Source: Ornatilinea apprima
GTDB lineage: Bacteria > Chloroflexota > Anaerolineae > Anaerolineales > Anaerolineaceae
NCBI RefSeq assembly: GCF_001306115.1
Contig: NZ_LGCL01000027.1
Span: forward strand, 1 to 64,000
Length of the DNA: 64,000 bases
Direction: 5' to 3'
Position 1 is the stretch's first letter. Each line of letters opens with the position of its first letter. Shown piece by piece: positions 33,871 through 41,920 of this stretch. A program made the translations under genes and the position numbers. Below the pieces are notes generated by a model. That model saw nothing but the letters and a program-made list of their open reading frames with translations, was not told where the DNA came from and searched no databases.

Positions 33871-35613
33871 CTGCGTAAATCCATTTCTCTTTTCCTGATT
33901 CTGCTGATCACCGCCCTGGGGTTAGGCGCGGCCTTCAGCCACGCCCGCGCGCAGGAAGAGAGCACCGGCCCCAAGCGCCGTGCCGAACTGACCATCGACA
34001 CCACCTATTACCGCTGGTGGATGTCGCGCTGGGCAACCAACGAACTGGTCTGCGAAGTGTTTGTGGAGCACGAAGGCCTGCCCACCGGAAAGGAAATCTA
34101 TTACGCCTGCGGCAAAGACCTGCACGAAGACTGGTTTGAAACCAGCGCCTGCAGCCAAACGGACGTGAGCCAATGCAGGGGCGTGTATTTACACCCGGCC
34201 GGCTCGGAAGCGCGTGAGAAGAAAGTGCTGGTCGACCTGCCCCCCGCCGAAGTGTGGATCTCGCTGGAGGGCTGCGACCCCCAGCCGCCCGAAAACCGCT
34301 GCGACACCCCGCCCCGCCTGCTGTTCGGCGCCGAAGAACCGCTGCCCAATGAGCTGATCATCCGCATCAACGGCCTGATCAACGGCGAACCCTTCTCTTG
34401 TGAAGGCGGCTCGTGCAGCATTCCCCTCCAGCCCACCGGCTTGCAGGGCAGCCAGGTGGAGTTCTGGGCTGACTCGAGCTACGGCGACTCGTCTGAGCAT
34501 TACACCGGCCTGGTGCGCGTCATCCCCTGGGGCGACTTTATGGCCCCCGAAGGCAAAACCCAGGAAGATCAATCGTGGTATGTGGATGTGCTCAGCAGCC
34601 AGTGGCGCGGAAAGCCCATGGCCTCGGCGGCGGAGATCTGGCAGGTCTTCCCCACCCTGGGCGGCCCGGCGGAATGGCTGCGTTCGCCCGAAAGCCCCGA
34701 AGAGCTTGAATCAACCCTTTCTTACTATTATCTGGCCGGGATGCTGATCCGCAACGGCGCGGTGGATGCCAGCGGCTGCCCGATGGGCGGACTGGAAGGC
34801 GAACTGACCGCCAATGTGTGCGGCGTGCAGGCCGCGCTGGAACAGGTGCATGAGTGGCAGAACAGCTTCGACGCCGAAATTCTGCGCGTGGCCGAAGACA
34901 CGGGCGTGCCCGCCCAACTGCTTAAGAATATCTTCAGCCGCGAGAGCCAGTTCTGGCCGGGCATTTACAAAAACTACCGCGAGGCCGGCTTGGGGCAGAT
35001 GACTTCCAACGGCGCGGATACGATTCTGCTGTGGAATCCGGTGTTCTTTGAGCAGTTTTGCCCGCTGGTGCTGAGCGAAGGCGCCTGCCAGTACGGCTGG
35101 AACGAGCTGGACGCCTATAACCAGAACCTGCTGCGCGGCGCGCTGGTGCAAAAGGTCAACGCCACCTGTGTGGACTGCCCGCTGGGCATTGACATGACCC
35201 AGGCGGATTTCAGCGTGGGGGTCTTCGCGCAGACGCTGCTGGCTAACTGTGAGCAGACCGGGCAGATCATCTACAACACCACCAAACGCACTCCCGGCCA
35301 GTTGAGCAGCTACGAGGACCTGTGGCGCTTCACCCTGGTGAATTACAACGCCGGGGCGGGCTGCTTGGGCTATGCGGTTACCACCGCCTGGCGCGCCGGC
35401 GAGCCGCTGGACTGGGAGCATGTTTCCAGCCACTTGCAAGAGCCGTGCCTGGGCGCCATCCGCTATGTGGAAGAGGTTACCTCCACCGAGCCGCTGGACG
35501 TGTTCGCCGCGCCGGGCGAGCCAACGCCCACCCCCGGCCCAACCGCCACGCCTCTGCCTACCCTCACCCCCGGCCCGACGCCTGAGCCGGAAGATCCCTT
35601 CGCGCCGACGTAA
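33871..35613 (+). CDS. Secreted lytic transglycosylase-like protein (probable CTG start)
   Basis: A 580-aa exported protein if translation starts at CTG 33871. This gives the signal peptide (M)RKSISLFLILLITALGLG with cleavage after ARA. There is no ATG, GTG or TTG between the in-frame stop at 33856 and ATG 34021, which would delete the signal. The C-terminal part holds an SLT-like domain: SRESQF with candidate catalytic Glu358, EAGLGQM, and NYNAGAG. The middle is cysteine-rich and has no family I know. The end is a Thr/Pro-rich stalk (TPTPGPTATPLPTLTPGPTP). It probably cuts peptidoglycan or a related envelope glycan outside the membrane. Confidence 0.78.
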   Translation: MRKSISLFLILLITALGLGAAFSHARAQEESTGPKRRAELTIDTTYYRWWMSRWATNELVCEVFVEHEGLPTGKEIYYACGKDLHEDWFETSACSQTDVSQCRGVYLHPAGSEAREKKVLVDLPPAEVWISLEGCDPQPPENRCDTPPRLLFGAEEPLPNELIIRINGLINGEPFSCEGGSCSIPLQPTGLQGSQVEFWADSSYGDSSEHYTGLVRVIPWGDFMAPEGKTQEDQSWYVDVLSSQWRGKPMASAAEIWQVFPTLGGPAEWLRSPESPEELESTLSYYYLAGMLIRNGAVDASGCPMGGLEGELTANVCGVQAALEQVHEWQNSFDAEILRVAEDTGVPAQLLKNIFSRESQFWPGIYKNYREAGLGQMTSNGADTILLWNPVFFEQFCPLVLSEGACQYGWNELDAYNQNLLRGALVQKVNATCVDCPLGIDMTQADFSVGVFAQTLLANCEQTGQIIYNTTKRTPGQLSSYEDLWRFTLVNYNAGAGCLGYAVTTAWRAGEPLDWEHVSSHLQEPCLGAIRYVEEVTSTEPLDVFAAPGEPTPTPGPTATPLPTLTPGPTPEPEDPFAPT

Positions 35614-35643
35614 TCAGCGCGCCAGGTGCATCACAAAAACGAA

Positions 35644-35677
35644 AACGCCCGCATGGTTTTTACCTGCGGGCGTTTTT
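35644..35677. terminator. Bidirectional terminator between convergent genes
   Basis: AACGCCCGCA (35644-35653) pairs with TGCGGGCGTT (35665-35674). A T-run follows on the plus strand and TTTTC on the minus strand, so it can stop both the transglycosylase transcript and the LysM operon. Confidence 0.88.
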
Positions 35678-35700
35678 CTATTGGTTAAGCATCCCTGCGC

Positions 35701-36354
35701 TTAGCGGCCTCCCAGCCCCTGCGCCAGCATTTGCAGCAGCGTGCCGCTGACCAGCTTGCCGGACTGCGCGCGGTGAGCAGACTGGCCCATCTGGCTGCCG
35801 GCCATCACCGCGTCGAGCAGCGCTTCCATGGTGGATTCGCCGCGCTGGCGCGACTGCAGAAAGGCCAGCCCGCCCGCCAGCAGGTCAGCCATATCCAGGC
35901 CTTCCTGGCCTTGCTGGCCAGACTGCGTTTCACCACTCAGGCTGCCCAACAGGCTGTTGAGCAGTTCCGCGTTGGGGTCGACGGCTGGCTGCGCCTGGGC
36001 TTGCGAAGCAGCCGGGTTGCCCATCAGCAGCTCGATCAGCTCCAGGGCGTTTTCGGGTTGCAGGTCGCGGCCTTTGAACTGCTGGGCCGCGCGCGATAGT
36101 CCCTGCGCATACGCCTGGGCCGAACCGCTTTGCGCCTGCTTGCTCAGCATTTTGCTGGCGTAAGCCAGTTGGTCGGCGGCTGGCTTTTTGCCTTTCTTCT
36201 GCACCGCCTGGGTCACCAGGTTGAAAATCTCAACCATGTTGTCGCCGTGATTGTGATTATAATCATCGGCCTGGTTGAGCGCGCCCTGGTTGCTGGCCAG
36301 CGTTTGGGTTACGGCCTGAAATACCTGGGCCAGATCAATTTCGTTGGATGCCAT
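35701..36354 (-). CDS. Uncharacterised alpha-helical protein
   Basis: A 217-aa soluble, Gln/Ala/Ser-rich protein with no signal or membrane segment. It starts MASNEIDLAQVFQAVTQTL and contains a His/Asp/Asn-rich turn DYNHNHGDN, a Gln-rich linker (about 118-150) and a Gly-rich C-terminal helix. I do not recognise the family. It lies nine bases after a LysM-domain gene and is presumably transcribed with it, so a role linked to the envelope or to a LysM-anchored complex is possible but unproven. Confidence 0.7.
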   Translation of the reverse strand: MASNEIDLAQVFQAVTQTLASNQGALNQADDYNHNHGDNMVEIFNLVTQAVQKKGKKPAADQLAYASKMLSKQAQSGSAQAYAQGLSRAAQQFKGRDLQPENALELIELLMGNPAASQAQAQPAVDPNAELLNSLLGSLSGETQSGQQGQEGLDMADLLAGGLAFLQSRQRGESTMEALLDAVMAGSQMGQSAHRAQSGKLVSGTLLQMLAQGLGGR

Positions 36355-36363
36355 AGGGCGCGC

Positions 36364-36870
36364 CTACTTTTCCGCGGGGAGTTCGGGGATTTTCAGGGTA
36401 ACCCCTTCGCGCACAAAATTGGGGTTGTCGCCGATCACGTCTTTGTTGAATTCGTAAATGTGCATCCAGTTGTCGCGCACGGCGGAACCGTAGTATTTGA
36501 GGGCGATATGGCTGAGCGTTTCACCGGCTTTGACGGTATGCTCAGCGATGACTTTCACTTCGGGTTTGGCGGCTTTCATGGCGGCCAGTTGTTCGGCAAA
36601 CTGCTCCTTGCGGGCTTCAATCGCTTCCTTGGCCTTGGCCTCTTCCTGCTGCTTCTTCATTTCTTCCATTTTCTTCTGGGCTTCTTCGGCCTGGCGTTTG
36701 GCCTGGTTGGCCTGAATTTCTGCCACCGCTTTTTCTTTGGCGGCCTTGGCAGCAACCTGGCGGGCTTCTTCAGCCGCTTTTTCGGCCTCGGCTTTGGCTT
36801 CTTTTTCGTCACGCGATGATAATGCGTCTACGGCTTTTTCAAAAATATTCTTTTTCTTGTCCTCGGGCAT
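36364..36870 (-). CDS. Coiled-coil protein with C-terminal LysM domain
   Basis: A 168-aa protein: a charged Ala/Lys/Glu-rich coiled coil (about 10-105) followed by one LysM module (HTVKAGETLSHIALKYYGSA ... GVTLKIPE). No signal peptide is visible, which recalls cytoplasmic LysM proteins of the BON/YgaU type and phage-tail-like hubs as well as wall binders. I chose ATG 36870 because GTGAGG eight bases upstream forms its ribosome-binding site; the longer frame would start on that site itself. It heads a two-gene operon. Confidence 0.8.
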   Translation of the reverse strand: MPEDKKKNIFEKAVDALSSRDEKEAKAEAEKAAEEARQVAAKAAKEKAVAEIQANQAKRQAEEAQKKMEEMKKQQEEAKAKEAIEARKEQFAEQLAAMKAAKPEVKVIAEHTVKAGETLSHIALKYYGSAVRDNWMHIYEFNKDVIGDNPNFVREGVTLKIPELPAEK

Positions 36871-37074
36871 TTCGTTCCTCACTTTCCCATAGATTAATTT
36901 CAGTTAAATATGATTATAGCCATAAAGAACAACGAGGCAAAATACTGTATCGTTTTGTATAAAATTTGTATAATCTATCGCGTTTTGTGGGAAAATTTCG
37001 CGGCTGGCAACAAAAACTGCCCCCCACGCGGGGTGATCGCCGCCGGCCAACCAGCAAAGCGGGGAAAGAGGGGG

Positions 37075-38190
37075 TTAGAACTGCGCGCGGCGCGGCAGGC
37101 CCCAGCCGCCCAGGCGCACTTGCTCCGGTTTATCCGTCCATACGCCGGGGATGGGCGCGCCGCACTGCGGGCAGGTGCCGGCAGCGGTGATGTGGTATTC
37201 CTGCACGGTATACCCCCGGCGGGTGATCAGGCGCGCGCGGCAGTGCGGGCAGTAGGTATTCTCCAGCGGGCCAACGCGGCCGGGTAAATTTCCGGCATAC
37301 ACATAGCGCAGGCCGGCTTCTTCGCCAATTTCGGCGGCGCGCTGCAGGGTGGCTGCCGGGGTCGATTCCGTCTCCAGACGCTGGTAATCGGGGTGAAAGG
37401 CGGTTACATGCCAGGGAATGTCTTTAGACACCGAAACCAGAAAGCGCGACAGCTCCCACAGCTCTTCCGAGCTGTCGTTGAAGCCGGGAATGACCAGGGT
37501 TACCACCTCCACCCACAGGCCCAGGTCCAGCGCGCCGCGGATGGTGTCGAGCACGTCTTGCAGATGGCCGCCCAGCTCGCGGTAGCCGTCTTCGCGCATG
37601 CACTTCAAGTCAATTTTATAGGCGTCCAGGTGGGGTTGAAGGTAAGCCAGCACCTCTGGTGTGGCGAAGCCGTTGGATACATAGGCGGTTTTCAGCCCGG
37701 CCTGGTGGGCTTCTTTGAAGATGGCCGCCGCCCACTCGCTGGTGATGAGCGGCTCGTTATAAGAAGATACCACCGCTTGCGCGCCGCTGCGCAGGGCAAA
37801 ATTGACCAACTGCCGCGGCGTAACGCGCTGCAGATGCTCGGCGCCGATGCGCGCGGAAGGCTCGCGCAGGGCCTGGGCCGAAACCCAGTTCTGGCAGAAA
37901 TCGCAGTGGAAGTTGCAGCCCACCATGCCAAAGGTCAGCGCGTCTGAGCCGGGTAGCAGGTGCGCGAAAGGCTTTTTCTCAATCGGGTCCACCTGCGCGG
38001 AGAGCACATAGCCAAAGGGCACGCGCAGCTCGCCATCCTGGTTATAGCGCACCCGGCAGATGCCGCGCTGGCCGGGTTTGAGCAGGCAGCGGTGCGCGCA
38101 GGCGGTGCAGCGCACGCGCTGGTCTTCTTCGCGAGTAAAAAGCTCACCGGGGGCGGTGAGCTGGTCTATCACTTCTTGCAAGGCAGCCAT
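37075..38190 (-). CDS. amrS: AmmeMemoRadiSam-system radical SAM enzyme
   Basis: A 371-aa radical SAM protein. The 4Fe-4S motif is C92xxxC96xxC99 in GMVGCNFHCDFCQNW. An N-terminal cysteine group (CTACAHRCLLKPGQRGIC) precedes it, and a C-terminal zinc-ribbon extension (YCPHCRARL, CPQCGAPIPGVW) follows. The family is AmrS, usually found with AmrA and AmrB (Memo-like), but neither partner is nearby. It is predicted to modify a small molecule or RNA through a 5'-deoxyadenosyl radical; the natural reaction is not established. AAGGAGGCGAG precedes the ATG. Strong A/T-rich promoter-like sequence lies on the opposite flank at 36940-36980. Confidence 0.92.
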   Translation of the reverse strand: MAALQEVIDQLTAPGELFTREEDQRVRCTACAHRCLLKPGQRGICRVRYNQDGELRVPFGYVLSAQVDPIEKKPFAHLLPGSDALTFGMVGCNFHCDFCQNWVSAQALREPSARIGAEHLQRVTPRQLVNFALRSGAQAVVSSYNEPLITSEWAAAIFKEAHQAGLKTAYVSNGFATPEVLAYLQPHLDAYKIDLKCMREDGYRELGGHLQDVLDTIRGALDLGLWVEVVTLVIPGFNDSSEELWELSRFLVSVSKDIPWHVTAFHPDYQRLETESTPAATLQRAAEIGEEAGLRYVYAGNLPGRVGPLENTYCPHCRARLITRRGYTVQEYHITAAGTCPQCGAPIPGVWTDKPEQVRLGGWGLPRRAQF

Positions 38191-38239
38191 CTCGCCTCCT
38201 TGCTTTGATTATAGCTGGTTAACAACGCAATGATTCTGG

Positions 38240-38758
38240 TTAAAGCCCGAACTCGGCGATGAGCTGCTGCACCCAGGCAGCCACACGCTGGGGTGTTTTG
38301 CCGGCTTCGTTATCATCGTCGAGCGCCAGGCCGACAAACATGTCGCCTTCCACCGCGGCCGAGGCGTCAAACGAATAGTCGTCCGTGGGCCACATACCCA
38401 CCAGTTCGGCGCCCTGCTTGCGCGCCGCTTCGGCCAGCAGCGCCAGCGCGTCTTGAAACGTATCCGAAAAGCCGACCGAATCGCCCAGCCCAAAGAGCGC
38501 CACTTTTTTGCCCGCGAAACTGAGGGTTTTCAGGGTCTTCCAGGCGCTGTCCCAATCATCCTGCATTTCACCCGCGCCCCACGAGGAGCAGCCCCAGATG
38601 AGCAGGGAATAGTCGTTCATTTTGGTCAGGGGATCGCCGGCCACATTGAAGAGATCCACCAGGCCGGGCTGGTGCTTATCAAATTCTTTCTGGATGAGCT
38701 GCGCGTCTTGCTCGGTGTTGCCGGTGGTGGAGCCGTAGAAAAGTCCGATTTTTGCCAT
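38240..38758 (-). CDS. fldA: Long-chain flavodoxin
   Basis: A 172-aa FMN protein. The phosphate loop is FYGSTTGNTEQDA, the W-loop region is IWGCSSWGAGEMQDDW, and the Y-loop region is LFGLGDSVGFSDTF with a roughly 20-residue insertion typical of long-chain flavodoxins. It carries single electrons in the cytoplasm, often replacing ferredoxin when iron is scarce. AAAGGAGTG precedes the ATG. GATAAT-type hexamers just upstream may be an iron-responsive operator. Confidence 0.95.
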   Translation of the reverse strand: MAKIGLFYGSTTGNTEQDAQLIQKEFDKHQPGLVDLFNVAGDPLTKMNDYSLLIWGCSSWGAGEMQDDWDSAWKTLKTLSFAGKKVALFGLGDSVGFSDTFQDALALLAEAARKQGAELVGMWPTDDYSFDASAAVEGDMFVGLALDDDNEAGKTPQRVAAWVQQLIAEFGL

Positions 38759-38929
38759 AAAACACTCCTTTTTTCAAGCCGGTAAATTAGATAATATAGA
38801 TAAATATTACCTATATATCCGATTATAGCGCGAACTTCTGCGTCTGGCAAGCCTGCCCTATGGACTTTTTTTTCAGGCGGGTTACAATGAGAGTCACAGG
38901 GACACTCCCTTGTGGGCAAGGAGAGAGCC

Positions 38930-39205
38930 ATGAGCGTTCATCCTTTGGTCGCCCACCAGCACACGCAAGAAGCCATGCGTCTGATTGAGAGGGGGGAGTG
39001 TGAGGTGGGTTTTGGTTTGCTGTTGGATTTGCTGAAAGCAGACCCTCACAATCGCTGCGCCAATCGCGCGCTGGTAACCCTGGCCACCCGTGGAGAGTTG
39101 AAATTTCTGCAACTGGGCGCGTTCGCCAGGGCCGCGCCTGGTTTTACGCGCTGCGGCAAGTTCATCCGCGCCGATTGGCCGGGCAGGAAACCCAGGGCGC
39201 AGTAG
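38930..39205 (+). CDS. Small uncharacterised protein with a TPR-like N-terminus
   Basis: A 91-aa protein. Residues 5-60 (HPLVAHQHTQEAMRLIERGE, then FGLLLDLLKADPHNRCA) read like one and a half helical TPR repeats; the basic tail ends WPGRKPRAQ. The AAGGAGAGAGCC site fixes the start at 38930 rather than the in-frame ATG at 38912. It is flanked by a terminator hairpin and has no operon partner. Its function is unknown. Confidence 0.6.
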   Translation: MSVHPLVAHQHTQEAMRLIERGECEVGFGLLLDLLKADPHNRCANRALVTLATRGELKFLQLGAFARAAPGFTRCGKFIRADWPGRKPRAQ

Positions 39206-39267
39206 ATTTTCAATGCGGGGCGGTGAGGACCCTTCAGAAAGATCGTTAACCCGGTTTTTGAACAGAA

Positions 39268-39295
39268 CCCCCATGCCAGTACGGCATGGGGGCTT
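39268..39295. terminator. Terminator hairpin between convergent genes
   Basis: CCCCCATGCC (39268-39277) pairs with GGCATGGGGG (39283-39292) around AGTAC, followed by CTTT. It lies between the small TPR-like gene and the end of the minus-strand TPP-enzyme homologue. Confidence 0.75.
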
Positions 39296-39298
39296 TGG

Positions 39299-40741
39299 CT
39301 ACTCCTTCAGGGTGATCTCCAGCAGGGCGGCTTTGCCGCGCAGGGCGGCCAGGGCCGCGGGCAGGTCTTCGGCGCGGGAAACGCGCTCGACGGTCAGGCC
39401 GGCCGCTTGCAGTCGGGCGAGGGCCTGCGGGCTGGCGGCGCCGCCGGGCTGGCACAACGCCACCCACAGCAGACCGCCCGCGGCGGGCAGGGAGGCCGGG
39501 CCTGGCTCACCGACAGGCAGGGTGTGATGCACGGCGACCATCTGCCAGGTGGGGCGGGCGGCCTGCGCGCCCTGCATGGCGGCCCAGTCCAGCCGCGCCA
39601 GGGGCAGCACGCCTGCCGGTTCGTCTACCGGGTAGTGCGGGGCGGCCAGCGCAGAGAGATAGGGGCTGCCAGTCTCGTACAGCAGGGTGGTCTCGCGCCC
39701 CATTGCCTGGCGCAGCGCGCTGAGGGCGGCAGCCGGGGTGAGCGCGCCGGGCGGGTCGGCGGCCAGGGCGGCAGCTTCGGACTGCAGCTTGACCCTGGCC
39801 CAGTGCGCGCCGCGGATTTGCCACTCCGGTTTGGGCTGCACTTCTGAAAGGATGGCGGAAAGAATATCGGCCAGCACCAGCTTGGCGTCGCCGAGAATGG
39901 GCAGATCGGGCAGCCAGTCGCGGCCCAATTCAAAGGAGTCAATGTCAATCTGAATCCAGCGCGGGCCGGGGCGGTGCTCTACCTCACGCGCGCCAACCGT
40001 CAGCACCAGGTCGGCGGCCTGCAGGGCGTTTTGGGCGGCAGCCGAAGCCCAGCCCAGCGAAAGGGGATGGTCTTCGGGGAGGATGCCGCGCCCGCCGGAG
40101 GTGGTGAGCACCGGCATGCCGAGCAGCTCGGCCAGCGCGCGCGCGTCATCGCCCGCGTTTGAGCGCAGCGCGCCAACCCCGGCCAGCAGCACGGGGTTCT
40201 TTGCCTCTACCAGCAAAAAGGCCGCCGCGATGACGCGCGCCAGGTCGCCTGAGGAGCGGATGCCGCGCTGCGCGGGCTGGTAGGCAGAAATTTCGGCTTG
40301 CACACCGGCAACGGTTGGGGGGAGGTGCAGCAGCACAGGCCCCGGCTGGCCGTTGGCCGCCAGCGAAAAAGCGCGCCGCAGGCTCCAGGGGATCTGCTGC
40401 GGGGACGATACGCGGTCCGTCCATTTTGCCGCGCCGCCCGCGTCCGCGCCGGTGGGATCATCCAGGCAGACCGCCAGCAGCGGGGCGCAGCTCTCGCGCG
40501 CCTGCGCTAGAGCGGGCAGCAAATCGGGCAGCGACCCCAGGCACACCGCCGGTTCGCCGCTGGCCAGGGCGCAGCCCAGCGCCATCTGCGCCGGTTGGGC
40601 GGCTGCGACCAGGCGCAGGGCGGGTTCCTGGCCCAAAGCGGCGCGCAAACCGCCCGCCAGGGTTGGCGGCGAGAAGACAAATTGAATTTTTTCGCTTTTC
40701 AGCGCCGTGGTGAACGCTTCCCATCCGTTGGTGAAAGGCAT
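39299..40741 (-). CDS. Acetolactate synthase-like TPP-enzyme homologue, probably inactive
   Basis: A 480-aa protein with the N-terminal PYR domain and central domain layout of thiamine pyrophosphate enzymes such as IlvB (PVLLHLPPTVAGVQAE; KNPVLLAGVGALRSNAGD; WIQIDIDSFELGR). Two essential features are missing. The PYR-domain glutamate that activates TPP is absent (the site reads AAAQPAQMALGCALASG), and the C-terminal domain has no GDG...N metal/diphosphate motif. It is also shorter than the usual 550 or so residues. It may be a regulatory or structural relative, not a catalyst. AGGAGGTAAGC precedes the ATG. Confidence 0.75.
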   Translation of the reverse strand: MPFTNGWEAFTTALKSEKIQFVFSPPTLAGGLRAALGQEPALRLVAAAQPAQMALGCALASGEPAVCLGSLPDLLPALAQARESCAPLLAVCLDDPTGADAGGAAKWTDRVSSPQQIPWSLRRAFSLAANGQPGPVLLHLPPTVAGVQAEISAYQPAQRGIRSSGDLARVIAAAFLLVEAKNPVLLAGVGALRSNAGDDARALAELLGMPVLTTSGGRGILPEDHPLSLGWASAAAQNALQAADLVLTVGAREVEHRPGPRWIQIDIDSFELGRDWLPDLPILGDAKLVLADILSAILSEVQPKPEWQIRGAHWARVKLQSEAAALAADPPGALTPAAALSALRQAMGRETTLLYETGSPYLSALAAPHYPVDEPAGVLPLARLDWAAMQGAQAARPTWQMVAVHHTLPVGEPGPASLPAAGGLLWVALCQPGGAASPQALARLQAAGLTVERVSRAEDLPAALAALRGKAALLEITLKE

Positions 40742-40820
40742 GCTTACCTCCTGATTCGAATGGGGAGATTATATCACCTGGCAGAAAAATACCCCCGGCG
40801 AGGCCAGGGGTGGTGTGTAC

Positions 40821-41300
40821 GGGCTGCATACTATGCAGCCCGCTACGATGCAACTGTTCCAACTAAATCAAGAAATTGATACAATGCGAGGATGGAAAAA
40901 GTAGCCCCTACGATACAGCCCCTACGATACAGCCCCTACGATGCAGCCGCTACGATGCAGCCCCTACCCCGTCCGATTTTCCTGCATCTTCCTTTTTTCG
41001 TTTTTCTTCCTTCATTCTGTAAACAATTTTCTCGATGGCATCAACAAATTCATCATCCGACATGCCCCGGTCAAAAACATGAAAGACCGGTTTTTCAGTC
41101 TGATCTTCTTTTTTGCCCTTAAATTCCGGGCTGGACTGTTCATCAGGTTTTTTCATTTCCCCATCCTTTCCTTGTATTGCTTCGCCTGTGTCCATTGTCT
41201 GTGTAGCGGGCTGCATACTATGCAGCCCCTACAAATACAGCCCCTACAAATATAGCCGCTACAATGCAGCCCCTACGATGCTATGATGCAGCCCTTACGT
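40821..41300. repeat. 21-bp palindromes and 14-bp repeats bracketing a small gene
   Basis: Two identical 21-bp palindromes (arms GGGCTGCATA and TATGCAGCCC around a C) lie at 40821-40841 and 41208-41228. Near them are runs of a degenerate 14-15-bp unit of the form AGCCCCTACGATGC: about five copies at 40904-40970 and four to five at 41222-41300. Between the two runs is one small open reading frame on the minus strand. The arrangement looks like a small mobile or amplified intergenic unit. Confidence 0.75.
40950..41156 (-). CDS. Small charged protein, unknown function
   Basis: A 68-aa, highly charged protein beginning MKKPDEQSSPEFKGKK. It has a recognisable core VFHVFDRGMSDDEFVDAIEK and a Lys/Glu-rich tail; the last codons run into the flanking 14-bp repeats. 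AAGGATGGGGAA before the ATG at 41156 is a plausible ribosome-binding site. The frame also opens upstream to 41216, inside the palindrome. I cannot assign a family. Confidence 0.5.
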   Translation of the reverse strand: MKKPDEQSSPEFKGKKEDQTEKPVFHVFDRGMSDDEFVDAIEKIVYRMKEEKRKKEDAGKSDGVGAAS

Positions 41301-41326
41301 CTGAATACCCTCGCGCAAACTACCCG

Positions 41327-41761
41327 CTACTCATATACCTCGCGCACGGCCCAGGCGTGGCAGGCCAGGCTGAGGCGCCGGATGGCCTCGGCGGGTGGCA
41401 GCCAGCTCACCTGGCTGGCGGGCGGGTCGCCGCCGGCGGGCAGTTCGAGCAGGTAGAGATTGCACTGCAAATAGACCGGCTCGCCCGCGGGCTGGCTGGT
41501 GAAGTATTCGTCGGCCTGGGCGATCAGGTCGCGGATTTCGACGGTTTGGGCCAGTTGATCGCGGGTTTCGCGCAGCAGCGCCTCGCTGTGGGTTTCGCCG
41601 CCGCGCAGCGCGCCGCCGGGCAAAAAGCAGCCCTCCGGCAAATCGAGCACGGCCACCTTGCCCAGCGCGTTGGCAATTATGCCATACGCGCCCAGGCGCG
41701 GCTGGTAGGTGAGGCCGGCTTGCTGGCTGCCAAAGACCGGCATGGGAATGGGTTGCGACAT
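41327..41761 (-). CDS. NUDIX hydrolase
   Basis: A 144-aa NUDIX-fold protein. The Nudix box is present but degenerate: GGALRGGETHSEALLRETRD keeps the glycine, first glutamate and RE pair, while the following EExG is replaced (DQLAQ). Such changes can reduce metal-dependent nucleoside-diphosphate hydrolysis, so it may be a binding protein or have altered substrate. GAGGTGACGC precedes the ATG. Confidence 0.85.
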   Translation of the reverse strand: MSQPIPMPVFGSQQAGLTYQPRLGAYGIIANALGKVAVLDLPEGCFLPGGALRGGETHSEALLRETRDQLAQTVEIRDLIAQADEYFTSQPAGEPVYLQCNLYLLELPAGGDPPASQVSWLPPAEAIRRLSLACHAWAVREVYE

Positions 41762-41920
41762 GCGTCACCTCTTGGAAGAAGAAATTTCCTTATTATTGTA
41801 TCTCACAATGGCCGGGCAGGCGCAAGGCGGCCTGTTTTTGCGCCCGCGAAGATGAATGCCAGATGAGCGTTGGGAAAACATCAAGCAAAATTTGGCAAGT
41901 TGCCTTAAAATGAGTACGGT

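Noticed and set aside
36130-36819. Plus-strand Phe/Gly/Leu-rich frame
   Set aside because: Antisense of the Lys/Glu/Ala-rich LysM and hypothetical genes; hydrophobicity is produced by complementing Lys/Glu codons.
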